NCBI GenBank assembly: GCA_020536535.1
Contig: JAHLWZ010000851.1
Span: 2,905 to 66,904 of the forward strand
Origin: Pelomyxa schiedti
Lineage: Eukaryota; Evosea; Pelobiontida; Pelomyxidae
DNA: 64,000 nt
Direction of reading: 5' to 3'
The notes below the pieces were generated by a model. It was given only the letters and a program-made list of their open reading frames with translations. It was not told the DNA's origin and searched no databases. The stretch's first letter is position 1; the number at the start of each line of letters is the position of its first letter. Shown here one piece after another: positions 35,758 to 47,582 of the stretch. A program made the translations under genes and the position numbers.

Positions 35758-38010
35758 ATGTCGGAGCGAGGACGCGGGAGCTGGCAGCCAAGGCCGAGAG
35801 GGTCACCCGTCGCCAGGGGAGGCAGCTGGTCCCCAAGGGGCGCAGGCTCGCATGCCAGAGGGCGCGGCGGGCGGGGCGGCGCGTCCCCGGCGCGTGGCGG
35901 GGCGTGGTCGCCCAGGGGCGCGACTCCAAGGGGGCGCGGGAGAGGGGGGTTCGGCAGCCCCCGCGGGGGAGCGTGGGGAAGCCCCAGGGGAGGAGCAGGA
36001 GGAGGAGGCGGCGGCAGTAGGTCGTTTTCCAGCAGCGGCTACGAGGAGGAGTACGTATCGAACGAAGGGGGCGGAGCGACTCGCAACACGGCGGCAACGA
36101 CGACGACTACGACCGCCGCGGCCAACGCGAGGGCTGCCCACGACTGGGACGCGACCAGGCTTGCGGGGTCCAAGAGGCCGCCGTCGCGGGTGCCTGCTCA
36201 GGAGACCGAGGGCTCGGGGCTGGCGGCTGCGAAGAGGCTCAAGCCGTCGTCGTCCGCATCGTCCGGCGACTCCGCGGATTCCGCGAACCCGGCTGCGGTA
36301 GCGCGAACAAGGGGAAACGCGAAAAAGCCGAGGCCTGCGAAGCAGGAGGAGCGCATCAAGATACTTCCCGAGGAAGATACTATCGCCAAGTCGAAACCGC
36401 CCAAGCCAATAGTGACAGCTTCTGTGCTGAAGGGACTGGAAGAGGCCATGGAAGGGTTTGAGGACGACGGGCTGGAGGGCCAATCCGGCGGCCCTGATGA
36501 CAAGGAAGCCGAGGAAGAGGAGGACATTGAACCTATTTCGAAGGCCCTTGGTAAACCTCCAGTTATGGTGAGCAACCTTTTGGGCATACTTGAAACTTGA
36601 TATGATGTATACTGACTTTTTTTTTTTTTTTTTGAAGCTGTCCCGCATCCCTTTCATTAAACCAAATATGAGTGATGGGGATTACATTGCCATTGGGAAC
36701 TGGCAGTTCATATTACCTTATACAAGGACGTGCTGGTTCAAGGCCACCGAAGAAGCCTCTATCCCGCGACTATTTTCCAACGCCTTTGGTTTCAGTGCAG
36801 ATGATTGGGTACACAACACACACTGCAGTTCTTACCATAACATATCATGAGTCAGTAGAACTAGCAAAAAACGGCTCAGTTCTTGTAAATGACAAGCCAC
36901 GCGAACTAAGCGACAACGTGAGAAAGGGGGATGTTGTATCTTACAGGTTGGATTGCTTTTCCTTTTCATTTCCCAACATATTTAGTGTGCATTTCCATGA
37001 AGTACCCGTTTCTGCCGATAAACCAATTCTAGTGAAGGAAACGAACTCATTTTGGATGATAGATAAGCCAGCTTGTGTTGGTGTATGTGAAATTATCAGC
37101 CACCTTAAATGTGTCACCGGCCATTTATCTATCATTACAGGCAAACAGCACTATTTCCTTCGTTTTCAATAGTCTCGATTTCCTGTTCAAGAAAATGTTG
37201 AAGATCGAGTCCGATCCAATTTGTAGCCATCATTTCGTCATTTCTGCGTCAGAAGTAATTTGTTTGCAGATGATGTATTCTGTGAGCCCAAATTCTCCGG
37301 AATTTCCCTGATTGCAAAAACGCTGGAGGCTCGTGATGTTATGAGAGAACACCTTTCAAGCTTCAGCTTTGTTGTCATAGCTCGTGTTGTTGGCTCATTT
37401 CCACCGTATCATACATGCTCCTCTAAAACAAATAAGTGTCGCGGCGTAGAATACTAAATGTGTTATTCTTTCAGGAGAACTTTTGCGATGCACGGGACTC
37501 CAAAAACTGGCTTTCAGTTCTGCAAAGAATCCGACCCAGATGCATCTGTAATCACTCTAATTGAAGAAAGTACGAAGAGTCACACCAGCCTTGTTCGGCT
37601 CCAATGTCAAGGACCGTACTTCCTTGAGCGGTTCCAATATGCCGGTATATCATCCCCTATTCAAACTACCGTTTAGCAGCGAATCAAACTCACGTAAACC
37701 CACAGGATACCCCGTTGCCAATGCTGCTGAATACGGCGGATCAAAGGATTTCACATACAAGAAGGACCCACATGACATCAAAGTGCTGGAAGAGGTTTGC
37801 GACGAGTACTTTGCACACCTTGGGGAGATGGAAAAGCTAGAACCGGCCAGGTGCGAGTACTGCCGGACTCGCACACTCCCATCATTGCCTCCAATGCCCC
37901 TGATGATTCATGTAACCTCATGCATTCTGGAGGGAGTTTTTTCATGCAAATCGGTCATGGACCTACCATACTGGGCCAGACACAAAAGTAAAAAGCCCCA
38001 CCGCCACTGA
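35758..38010 (+). CDS. RGG-rich protein with a degenerate RluA/Pus9-type pseudouridine synthase fold
   Basis: The first exon encodes about 90 residues of Arg/Gly-rich sequence (SPRGGAWGSPRGGAGG type), then a charged linker. Later exons align in order with RPUSD2/Pus9: IPFIKPN...TCWFKA, the S4-like part VLVNDKPRELSDNVRKGDVV, VPVSADKPILVKETNSFWMIDKPA, LIAKTLEARDVMREHL, IARVVGSFP, SLVRLQCQG, GYPVANAAEYGG, the CEYCRT insert, and the end DLPYWARHKSKK. Two signatures look lost. The HRLD loop carrying the catalytic Asp is not readable, and the GRTHQIR block is replaced by GPYFLERF. It may be an RNA-binding pseudoenzyme. About seven introns; the one near 37080-37260 is uncertain. Confidence 0.7.
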
Positions 38011-38136
38011 GCAATGAATGCTTAGTTCCAAAAAAGAAAAAAAAAAGCGCTTGATTCAAAAAAGTTGTGGAATTGCTTTTTTTTTTGACTCTATAAGAAC
38101 ACCCAAGAAACAAGCGTTGGTTTGTTGGAAGTAGTA

Positions 38137-41100
38137 TTACAGTCGGTTGCCTCGTTTTTGTGAGAGGACTTGCATTGCTTGGATGATTTCCTTCACTGTA
38201 GTGGGTGGCGTACCACTGCCGGCCGTGCAGGCATTTACAGCTGTAGAGGGAGTTAATTGGGGTTGGGAGTTTCTGGGAAATATACCTGGGGGTGTGTCTG
38301 CTGATGTTTTCAAAAACACGGGTTTGAGCATTGCTCTGCTGGCAACTTTTGGAGGCTCTGTGTCTGGTGCGGGACTGGGGGTAGTGGTTGTAGAAGTAGG
38401 GTTGGTGGGTTTCGAGCGGGAGACTGGTTTCAGTTTAACCTCTATCTTGGGAGCAACAGAGGGTTGGACTTTCGGGGCAGCGGTGGTGGAAGTTGCTGAG
38501 TGGGAAGGCTTTGAACCAGGAACCAGTTCGGTCTCCGTTTCAGTACTTTTCCCTTCCTTTTTGACAACATCTTCCCTCTTCGGTGGCGTTGGTGGTTTTT
38601 CGTCTATCTTTGTTGGTGCGTCAGTTGATTGTTGGCCAACTCGCTGTTCAAGACTCGGTTCTTGGCACTTTCCATGGTCTCTATCTTCCTGCTCTTCGCA
38701 GTGCTTTACAGTCTCCTCTTCCTGTGAAACTTTCTTGTGATGCCGCCCAGGTTCTTTTCTGATTGCTATATCCGGTTCAGGGGGAATGGCATCATTTTTC
38801 CCTGTTCCAGTCTTCTCACTGTGCATCTGAGTAGTATTTTCACACTGGCGATCCACACTGGATTTGCTATTGACAAAGGTATTTTCGGTGTGGTCATCGG
38901 CTTCTTTTTGGTGCTTCATACACGTTTCACTTGCCAAGGTGGCCTCTGCTGTCACTGGCACCTCACTTTGTTTCATACAGGAGGGATCTTCAATCACACT
39001 ACTATGTTTCCCCTCCCTTTGTTGGACTGACCCTTCCCCCCATAGTCTCACAACTAACCTGCCTTGCTCTATCCATACAGCGTGGTCATCAATCGCACAC
39101 TTAAAAGGCAATGGTACAGTCAAGGAGAAAGGTCCCCCACGTAAACCAGGACTGGAAGAGAACAGCTCCAATGTGTCTTTTGTGTGCACAATATCCCCAA
39201 AGGATTGCTCTGGGCGTGTTGTTCCAGATATTGTTAAATAGTGGGCTGCTGTAGGTGTAGAAACAGGACTTCCAGAAGGTGGAAGGGCATTGATTGATAA
39301 GACCACGCTCTTAGAATCCACACTGAAGCACATGACAACGATGTAGGCAATGTTTTTCTCTGGATTCGCCAGAACAGCATAATTGGGTTGGCTGCAGGGT
39401 ACTATTGTAGCGGAGCGAAGGGCTCTTGTGGGGGCAATCCAAGTGGTCTTATGTGATTCTGAGGAAAATTGTTAAAGAGGAAAAAGTACCTGTCTCTGAG
39501 GTAAGACACTGCTCTGTCCTTCTCGGCTTGGAGTAGTCGATGAAGCCAAACTTGAGTTTGGTAACGCAGAATTAGCCGGCGTGGGCGCGGGAGACAGTGA
39601 GGGAGAGGGTGATGGTGATGGCGACGGTGACAGCGAGGGAGAGGGAGGGTGCGTAAGGCAGGATTTATGTTGGGAGGCTACAGTAGCAGTTTCTGGTGAT
39701 GCGCTGGTCCCCTCGGAGACTGTGCCCGAATGGGGGTCGCCTGGGGTATCAGTTGCTGGGGATGCTTGTATTATTGACGAAGAGTGCAAATTCTTTGGGG
39801 GGTCTCCCTTGGAAGGAGTTTTTGAATCAATTACTTTTTTTTTCTCTTCTTGTTCCTAAAACGGTTAAGGATACCGGCTTGCATTATTAGAAGTACCGTT
39901 ATATCAAGAAACTCCATGCAAAATTTGCATACTCGCACTGCTTCTTCTCCAATATGAGGCAGTACTCGCTTCAAGTGGCAACACTTCCCACACATAATCT
40001 TCCCACAGTTTCTGCAGTGGTGCTAGGCATGCTCAGTCTAAGTAAGAGTTGATAGCCATACCCTCCGTTTGATTACGTTAAAGTGATGCCCACATATCAT
40101 ACAAATTAGAGACTTTTTATCTTGAACCCACACTGGGGCCTGCGTTGCATCCACTGCAGCACCTTGAGTTATAATCTGACTGGTACCTATAAGTCAGTGT
40201 CAGTCTCTTGAGAAAATGTGACATCGAGTACCGACTCCCCTGGCACCAATGAGAATCTCATTGAAATCCAGTAGCCACCCTTTTGTCTGTGTTGGGAGAT
40301 ATGGCTTAAGCAGCTTTCTTACCGTCTTTTTCTGTGTGCTCTTCAGCATATACAGTGAAAGCCTTCCCTTGGGCAATAATCTGGAATGGGTACTTGGCAA
40401 ACTCACAGGATGGTGAGGGTTCCTCATTTGCAATTGGAATAACTTTGAGTTTCTCCTTTGAAACAGGAAACGAACGATGAAGTAAAAACGCCATTTTCTC
40501 CGATTGTACCACTGGTGCCCCGTACATAAGGAAATCGGAAAATAGCCAGAAATACCTTGGAATATAAGAAACTGGAAGATAAAAAAAAGGAGAACCTTTT
40601 CTTATCAGTTTTACGGCATTCTTTGTACAAGTAACCTTCCCTTATAAAAAGGTGATCAGAAAGAATCTGTGCCTTCATTTCAGGAGATAGCTTTATAAAA
40701 GACTTCTCGATTTCCATCAGTTTGGCTCGGTTTTGCTCTTGTTTAATGCTCACATTCACTGACTAAAGAACGTTGATATAGTTGCTTTTGTTTTTGTGGT
40801 AATTTAAAACAAATTTAAAATAGCTAAGACTCACTGCTGTGAGGCATTCCAAATCACGGCACACTTGAGAGAGTCCAGAGGAGTCTGGATGCCCTGCAGG
40901 AGTTGCTTTTAAGTATTCCTATGAATAAAATGAGTTCTATATTGAAGTATTCTTTAGAATACCTTGATCAATAGTGTGTAGCGAGGGATCCTCTTTAAAG
41001 ACTATCAAAGATAGAAAATGTGTTTTAAAAAAAAACCTGAATTGGAGTGATTAAGTAAGCAGCCAAATCCTTAGACTCACTTATAGGTTTAGCTTTTACA

Positions 41101-42166
41101 CCCTAGCAAGTGTTAGCTACAACTTGGACAGCAAAAAAATAAAGGCGAGCGGCTCTGAACCTCAATGAAAGTCGTGAAAGTTTTGGACTTCTCACTGAGA
41201 GTGTAAAGGGTTTGCACAGACTTGTCATAATTTTGAATGTACGGTGTAAAGACCTCTGATATAGGAGAAACCTTATGCTTGTTACAACTACTTGCCGAAT
41301 AATTCCCCGCCATCCCAAGGTAAGTATACTCACAAAAGGGGAAAAGACTTGGGAGAGGCAAGACTCAGGAGTCCAGTTTGTATTGTACTGATTTAAGGCA
41401 TCGCACAGACTGGAAGAGACCTTCTCAATCTCGGTGATATTAAAAAAAATGACTGGTATCAGAGCCGATCTAATGATTGCAGAATTGGCTTCTTTGATGG
41501 GTGTAAGGTACTCCTGGGTGAGTTTAGTGAAAGGAGATGGGCTTTGAGGGGATACATTGACGAGGACGTTCAAGCCCCTCAAGAATGTCTTTTCTGTCAA
41601 GTACAACTCTTCTAGCACTCTCTGTCGTTGGCCATCTGGGCCCGGCAAGTATTCCCTCTTACAAATTGTGGCCGATGCTGAACGCACTGGACTGGGGCTC
41701 CCACCACCAGGTGGAATGTTCCCCGAGGAACCGTTGCTACCGTTACTATTCATGCTCCCAGTTGACACACAGTGCGTTAAAATTCCTGTGCTGCCACTTG
41801 CAGAACTTCCATCCGCTGGACAGTCGTTTTCTGTAGTGTCCTGTGTGAGAAGAAAAAGAAATAAAAAAATAAAAAGTAACGAAAACCTTCTGTTGAAGGA
41901 GCTGCGGTGGTACCTCCATTTCTTGGTGATGCCAAAACAATGGGTGGTGGGGATTGTGGGGGCGACGGCGGAACTTTTTGTGGCGACGGAGGCGGAGACG
42001 TCGTTGGGGGAGCTGGGGGTTTCACCGCGAGAGGCGGAGGCTGCGGATCTCCGTACGAAGGGTCTTCTCCATCCGTAAGTGCTTGTTTCGGCAATGTGCG
42101 TTGCTGGTCCGCCACTTGTGCCGCGTCGACTGCGTCGGTGCCGTTATCCAGAGTGAGATCCTGCAT
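38137..42166 (-). CDS. RhoGEF with DH, PH and FYVE domains (FGD-like)
   Basis: It starts at 42166 with a Pro-rich leader (PPTTSPPPSPQKVPPSPP). The DH domain begins near 41650 (RQRVLEELYLTEKTFLRGLNVLV) and continues through SEVFTPYIQNYDKSVQTLY. PH strands lie near 40330-40550 (YPFQIIAQGKAFTVYAEEH). The FYVE finger at about 39900-40130 reads WVQDKKSLICMICG, HHCRNCGKIMCGKC and AVRVCKFCMEF. A second PH-like piece may follow near 39300-39450. The C-terminal about 450 residues are low-complexity, rich in Ser, Pro, Thr and Glu. Members activate Cdc42-type GTPases at PI3P- or phosphoinositide-rich membranes and shape actin. Confidence 0.85.
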
Positions 42167-42222
42167 TACTTAACGTTTGTGGGTTTTTTTAATTTATCTC
42201 CGAACCGGGAAATTCTTTAACA

Positions 42223-42483
42223 ATGTGTCAATCAAATATTTTTATCGATCGGTCGCGGAATTGCGATGTTACGGGGAAAATGTTGAAGTTGGTGTCTGGA
42301 GATCTAGATCTGGTCAGGATCTGCTCCTCCTGTGTGGTGTTGTTGTTCTGCAATCAATGCTTTGCTAGCGGATACGAGAGCGTGGCGGTGAGATCTCTTA
42401 TTCACGCCTATCGACTTGAGTGTGGATTTGTCGAGCCGGTGTTGCTTGATGTGTTGCGGCGTGATATGTTGAAGAGTGAATAG
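42223..42483 (+). CDS. small uncharacterised protein, single exon
   Basis: An 86-codon frame with a true ATG, divergent from the RhoGEF gene (57 bases between the starts). It holds a possible zinc or disulfide cluster (CSSCVVLLFCNQCF) and a Leu-rich charged C-terminus (LLDVLRRDMLKSE). It is short enough to be chance, but its position in a gene-sized gap and its even codon use give some support. No family is recognised. Confidence 0.4.
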   Translation: MCQSNIFIDRSRNCDVTGKMLKLVSGDLDLVRICSSCVVLLFCNQCFASGYESVAVRSLIHAYRLECGFVEPVLLDVLRRDMLKSE

Positions 42484-42593
42484 CGGAAGATACTGTAACA
42501 ACGGTTGGCCGGATCTCTCACTGACACCTCGTAACCATTCTTCAAGGTCTGTTGCTGTTTTTTTGTTTTTGGTGAGTGTGAACCTGGAGAGTC

Positions 42594-42641
42594 TTTTTTT
42601 TTTTTTTTTTTTTTTGTTTAAACAAAAAAAAAAAAAAAAAA
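42594..42641. repeat. near-perfect palindrome: T22, GTTTAAAC, A18
   Basis: A T run (42594-42615) is followed by GTTTAAAC and an A run (42624-42641), so the whole element reads the same on both strands for about 44 bases. It lies between the convergent ends of the small plus-strand frame (stop 42483) and the minus-strand gene (stop 42718), where it could act in 3'-end formation for both, or simply be an unstable AT hairpin. Confidence 0.9.
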
Positions 42642-42717
42642 GAAAAAGGGAAAACTAACCAGGTATAGAACTGTAGTCGGGATCGGCTGGTGTAGCTTGC
42701 CTTCTCTATGTGCGATT

Positions 42718-43669
42718 TTAGCTCTCAATGAATTTACGGTGTAACGCTAACGGTACATTTTCCTTTGAACTGGAACTGCGCGCATCGTTGGAATTTGGCA
42801 TATTTGACTTCTCTGATATTGAATCTGAATTTCTCGTGTAAAGGGAGCCACCTCTAGTTGTTGTGGTGTCTGGCTCCTGGAATAAGGGCAGCGGTTTCCG
42901 TTGTGATTTAGTCTTCATTGCTACATGATCAGTGCAACGACAGATGGAAGGCTGCATACACATTGTTGCTGATTTTACTATTTGTTGCAATTCCAAGCTG
43001 GCGTTTGTTGAAGAGGAAATATCTGCCGCTTTCAGTTTGGCACACAGGGAGTCTCCTTTCTTCATCCTAAGAGTCGCATAGGGCTGCCCAAGAAGTGCTT
43101 TTGCATGCCTTTCTTCATCTCTTGCTTCTTTCAGTTGAAGATCTTAAGCATTTGAGATGTGAATGGTACTAGTACCGGACTAAAAGTGCCCCAAACAAAC
43201 CTAGGTTTGATAGAATGTCAGATCTTCTTCTAGATACATCCTGTTCGGCTCGGGCGTGTGGCGAACTCAAATCTGCTACTTGGAAGGAAAGACTGCATCA
43301 ACTAGAAAAATACCTGCACTCTGGTCATTGACGTTGTTCCTAGAGGTACTGGTGCTTTGGCTTTCAACTTAAAGCAGGTCAGAAAGGAGCGTGGACAATT
43401 TCAGAACTACGTGATGTTGTGTCTGTGATTTTGAAGTGTCTGCTGCAATGTGGACAGCACACCACCGTCTCTGAGAAAGGCCTTTCTACATTGAGGACTG
43501 AAACGTATGGCATGTTACCAAAAGGGAACCGGGACTACGCAAGAAAACACAAAAAAAAAAAAAAACGGTACGTACATACTATCGGCATGTCAAATAGCGA
43601 AGAATTGCTGCTAGATGTTGTTGTATTGGAGCGACCCTCGCCCGAGTTGGCGAGTATGTCAGCGACCAT
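42718..43669 (-). CDS. zinc-knuckle and coiled-coil protein, unknown
   Basis: Five exons rebuilt from ATG at about 43669 (MVADILANSGEGR). The second exon holds a possible zinc motif, VCCPHCSRHF (C-x2-C-x3-H), similar to C2HC fingers of ciliary/centrosomal ZC2HC-type proteins. Charged coiled-coil-like sequence follows (AEQDVSRRRSDILSNL, then LQLKEARDEERHAKALL), then a Ser/Lys-rich tail. Splice phases agree throughout, including strong donors GTACGT and GTTTGT. The start is not certain because the frame stays open a little upstream. Function is not assigned. Confidence 0.6.
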
Positions 43670-43877
43670 TGCTAGAACGTCAGAAGAAGCCTGTGTGACA
43701 TGGTTTAGCCGTGTGTTACGTATGGTCCTGAACCCCACAGTAACAACTAACTACCTTCATCCACCACCAGACTGTTTTTGCTTATTGGTTTCTTCGAACC
43801 CGAATCGTCACGGAAGAAAAACCATTTAAAGAAGAGTGTATTTTCCCTAAACGTACATACAACTTGTTGCCATCTCA

Positions 43878-44609
43878 TCAATAATTCAGCCTGGTGTAGA
43901 GCCTCCACGTTGTGTGTACTCGGCCGCTCGGCTTATCTACAATAGCACCCCCGCTTCCGTCGACGAGACTGAGAGCCTGCTGCGGAAACGGCAGGGTGAC
44001 AGTCTCCCACCCAAGGGGAACAAACCCAAACCTTTGGTGCAAAGTGTCGCTGGCCGTGTTGTGTATGGGTTTGTGAATGACCCTTGTTATTGTTCTGCGG
44101 TAGTTGTTGCGAGCAGCCCACAGCAGGCCGGCGTCGAGCAGGGCCCGGGCGACGCCGGCGCCCCTGGCCGCAGGCGAGACGCCAAGCAGCGGGACGTAGG
44201 CGGTCTCGCACACGCAGTCCAGGCTGCTGCCCGTGACAAACGCCTGCCTGTCGCGCGCCACGCTGGCCTCGGAGAAGAACCTGCCAACGTCGAAGGCCTC
44301 GCCGCCGTCGTCGTCGAAGGCCAGGGCGGCGGCGGGGCCGCCCACGTCCCTGACGTGCTGCGAGAAGGGGTGCACGGTGAGGAACCCGACCAGCGCCGAT
44401 GTGGCAGAGTCGACGGCTACGAGGACGGCGCAGCGGTCGCCAGAGTCTTGGCGTCGAATCAGTGCGGTGAGGGACTCGGCAGTGCTGAGCAGAATCAGGA
44501 ACCCGGTCGCGGGAGTGACCCCCGGGGCACCTATTTGGGTTGCCCGGTTGATCTCAATGATGCTGGGCACGTCTGACTCCCTTGCTGTTCTGACATTGCA
44601 GTGAGGCAT
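43878..44609 (-). CDS. GNAT-family N-acetyltransferase, intronless
   Basis: A single uninterrupted 243-codon frame, GC-rich in its middle. It begins MPHCNVRTARESDVPSIIEI, a classic GNAT start, then has ALVGFLTVHPF, AYVPLLGVSPAARGAGVARAL (the acetyl-CoA pyrophosphate loop, R/Q-x-x-G-x-G/A, here RGAGVA) and FGFVPLGWE near the end. It would transfer acetyl from acetyl-CoA to an amine or N-terminus; the substrate is unknown. Its lack of introns and high GC set it apart from most neighbours, which suits retrocopying or transfer from bacteria, though fast GC-rich drift is also possible. Confidence 0.85.
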   Translation of the reverse strand: MPHCNVRTARESDVPSIIEINRATQIGAPGVTPATGFLILLSTAESLTALIRRQDSGDRCAVLVAVDSATSALVGFLTVHPFSQHVRDVGGPAAALAFDDDGGEAFDVGRFFSEASVARDRQAFVTGSSLDCVCETAYVPLLGVSPAARGAGVARALLDAGLLWAARNNYRRTITRVIHKPIHNTASDTLHQRFGFVPLGWETVTLPFPQQALSLVDGSGGAIVDKPSGRVHTTWRLYTRLNY

Positions 44610-44961
44610 TCTTTTTCTTTTTTGTTTGAAACAACAGATTGTTCATTAATCAGGTGAGAGGACGAATTTAAAAGGCTAACAGGCAACTTGCGTAGGAGTG
44701 AGGTCGAGGAGATGTTTGGGTTTGGAGAACCTGGCACGACAGCTAAAAAAATGGATTGTAACTCCCCAAGGCGGTCTGATGAAGTCACACGTGCCAAACA
44801 TGTCCTCAGTACCCACCCGAAGTTGCCTGGTTTGGGGAACGGACGCCATCTTCTATCTTCTCTGTACGCGTGGTCGTCGGGGTTACTGTAATGGCGAAAT
44901 ATAGTTCTCGATTCCTTGGAGAATTCGCGAAGTACTTTCCAGTTAAATCTCCCCCTTGCTT

Positions 44962-47356
44962 ATGAGGAAGTCCGGACTACTCAATCTTCCCAAAATGCCT
45001 GTTGTCGGAACCGAAGCAGGAGAATGTGGACGAAGCAGATTACCCGCATCCGATGTGAAATTCCGAGGGTTCATAATAAGCAAGCACTTTTTAACACCCC
45101 ACAACCAACAATCTCTTTTCAAAGCAGAAAAAAAAACCCGGGGGTCAATGACAACAGTCAAAGAGTCAGCCGCTGAGGCAGAGAGACCGCTCTCCCCTCA
45201 GTCTTTTTGCACCCCTGGTCCGGTAATCTCGATTCTTGTGAGGGAGGACATCCACCCAAGAAAACTAGCGCAGGTCAGTCAGTCTTTCCACACGGCTTTT
45301 TTCCCTGTGCCTGGCAATCGAACAAACGAATAGTTTCTAATCGTTTTTATAAAGGTAACGCTCAAGTTAAACCGCACATTACGTCTTCAAGCAGCAATTT
45401 CGGAGCGAGAGGTTTTCAAGCAGGCGTTGTGTGCCGAGTTTCGTACAGCAGGAAGTCTAAAAAGTGCCCGTCCCTTCATATACTTTATAATACACTTATT
45501 TCCTCTTTGCAGAGGCTCAGTGCTGGAGATGCAACCCCGAGACAGGAATAGTGGGGAGATTGTCAATAGACGACCACGAGGCACACTACGAAGGCAGCAC
45601 CGACACCGAAGTGTACTGCCTCAAACTCAAATCCATTTGCACATCATCCAGACTTCACATGAAATCAGCGGCTGTTCTCATTATCCCGGGTTTGGCAGGT
45701 CACAACAAAAGCAATCCGTTCAACTTGCGATCCCGCCCAAAAAGTACAGACTTTCCTCTCTTCACCTTCCACTAAAACACCTTGTGTTTGTGCACAGTGC
45801 GAGGCGGTCAGATTTGTCACGACCCAGTGGAAACAACGAAGAACAGCGGAAGCAACGATAACACCCCAGCACCGGTTACAACACCTTCATCAAGTTCTGC
45901 GGACGAATTGTCTGGCCCAGCGACTCCCCAGTTCCCTCTCACAATACCACCCCCATCCACTCCAGCCGTAACTTCGACTTCGACTCCAACGCCAACTCTG
46001 GGTCAATTGCTGTCGAATTTCCCAGTGCTCTTCGGTTCATTTGGATTCCAGAACTCCACCGATTCGAACCTGTCTGCCACACCACCAACGCGAGATAATT
46101 CCCCGCTGCTTCACAACAGGTATTCCCCTTCTACACCGGGGAATACTTCCCCCTCGCGAAATACACTGAGCAACCCCTTCCCATTCCTCCCACCGCAACT
46201 TACAACAAATACTTCGCTTCCACTTCCACCACCCCCATCTCCATCCCAATCTCTGTCGCCATCGTCACCCCCTCCACACGGAGTTCTCAATCTCTTCATA
46301 AATTCCCAGAACATTGCCAATGCTCGTCCGCCAAGTACCTCTCACCGCCATTCGCCGACCGTAACTTCTCCATCACAATGCACTTCGACCTCAGTCCAGA
46401 CATCTACACCAACACGAGACTTCATACAGCTGCTTTCATCACAACTGAACGCAAGCCCCTCGAACATCACGAATTCCGGACGAACTTATTGCCTCCCAGG
46501 GACTCTTCCGGAGCGCCCGGTCCCCAAGGACAACTCCTCGAATTATGTAACTGATCAGTCAACGCACAACCACATTCAGGATAACCCCGCCTCAAACCTA
46601 ACGAGTCCACCATCAAGTTCAATCGCACAACTTCAAAATACCCTCACATTCAATTCAGCCTCTTCACCCTTATCGGCAAGCCTTCTCAATTTTTGCAGTT
46701 GGAGTTCCGGTTTGCCGATGTTTCCCCTTGACTTCACCTCTCCCGCTTTCCCACAACAAAACACACAACCCCAAAGCACATGGGCTGTGCCAGTAAAATC
46801 ATCAGAGACTTCTTCTTTTGAGAGCGAACCAAAAAGACCCAGAATTTCCCAACCTTCGTCCCCCCAAACCACCACCGCCCCTGAAACTCCTCAGGTTCCG
46901 CATATATCGTTCCAAGCTCAGCCCTCCCTGTGCGGAGATATAAGTGCGTGCTCTACTCCTAAGCGCCTTTAAAATTGGGTGGGTATCCAAAAGCTAAACG
47001 CACACTCAGATGGCCAATTACTCATTTCCGTCAAGATAATCCAAGCCGTTGTTCCGTACGACCGAATACCCTTTGCCGATAAATGGAGAAGCAGCATGGT
47101 CCAGTACGGGCAGGCCCAGTGTGCCAAGAAAGGCGTGATAGAGAAGGCAGTCATAGTCTCCGTCAGAATGGACGACGAGAGGGCAGAGAGACTGACCACG
47201 TGGGTGAACGTGAGCAACTTTCCCTCGCTGTACCGCGCCTCCCAGTCACTTGTCACTTGGCTGGACTACATGTCCAACACAGTGCCCAACCCCCCCAGCT
47301 TTGACTTTGTCGGCTCAGGCATGGCCAGCTGCGTTGCCTTTGTGACCAATTGGTGA
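44962..47356 (+). CDS. Pro/Ser-rich protein with an unrecognised N-terminal domain
   Basis: Exons join in phase: ISILVREDIHPRKLAQ to VTLKLNRTLRLQAAISEREVF (intron about 45273-45355), then KAQCWRCNPETGIVGRLSIDD to YCLKLKSICTSSRLHMKSAA and VLIIPGLAGHNKSNPFNLRS. This Cys- and basic-containing region of about 170 residues looks like a folded, possibly DNA-binding domain; no known family could be named with confidence. About 370 residues of Pro/Ser/Thr/Asn low-complexity sequence follow, with a basic EPKRPRIS motif. A last exon (about 47032-47356) encodes a compact C-terminal domain of about 110 residues (DKWRSSMVQYGQAQ, LTTWVNVSNFPSLYRASQSL). A transcriptional regulator is a guess. The start is uncertain between 44962 and 45147. 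Confidence 0.6.
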
Positions 47357-47582
47357 CCCCAATTGGGGACATTGTCAATGACTGGGGCGGGACTGGGTTC
47401 ACTTGGCAGGCATGTGCTTTTGTCATTTGAGTGTGAATTACAATTTTTGGCAACACAAGCTTTTTATTTATTTACTAGAACAGCGTGTCGTGGGTTTTTT
47501 TCCCCTGTGGCGTCTCCTTACCGGTCGTAGATCTCACATTCTTTTAATTTAAAACTACAAAGCAAAGTTGCAACAAAGAACG

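Noticed and set aside
35803-36657. 284-codon minus-strand Arg/Pro-rich frame opposite the RGG exon
   Set aside because: Composition is the complement of GGR-type codons. It reads through a T tract as poly-Lys and has no domain.
39472-39859. Plus-strand Gly/Glu/Asp repeat frame
   Set aside because: It is the complement of the Pro/Ser repeat of the RhoGEF linker.
43914-44604. Plus-strand frames opposite the GNAT gene
   Set aside because: GC-driven open frames. The minus strand has the acetyl-CoA binding motif.
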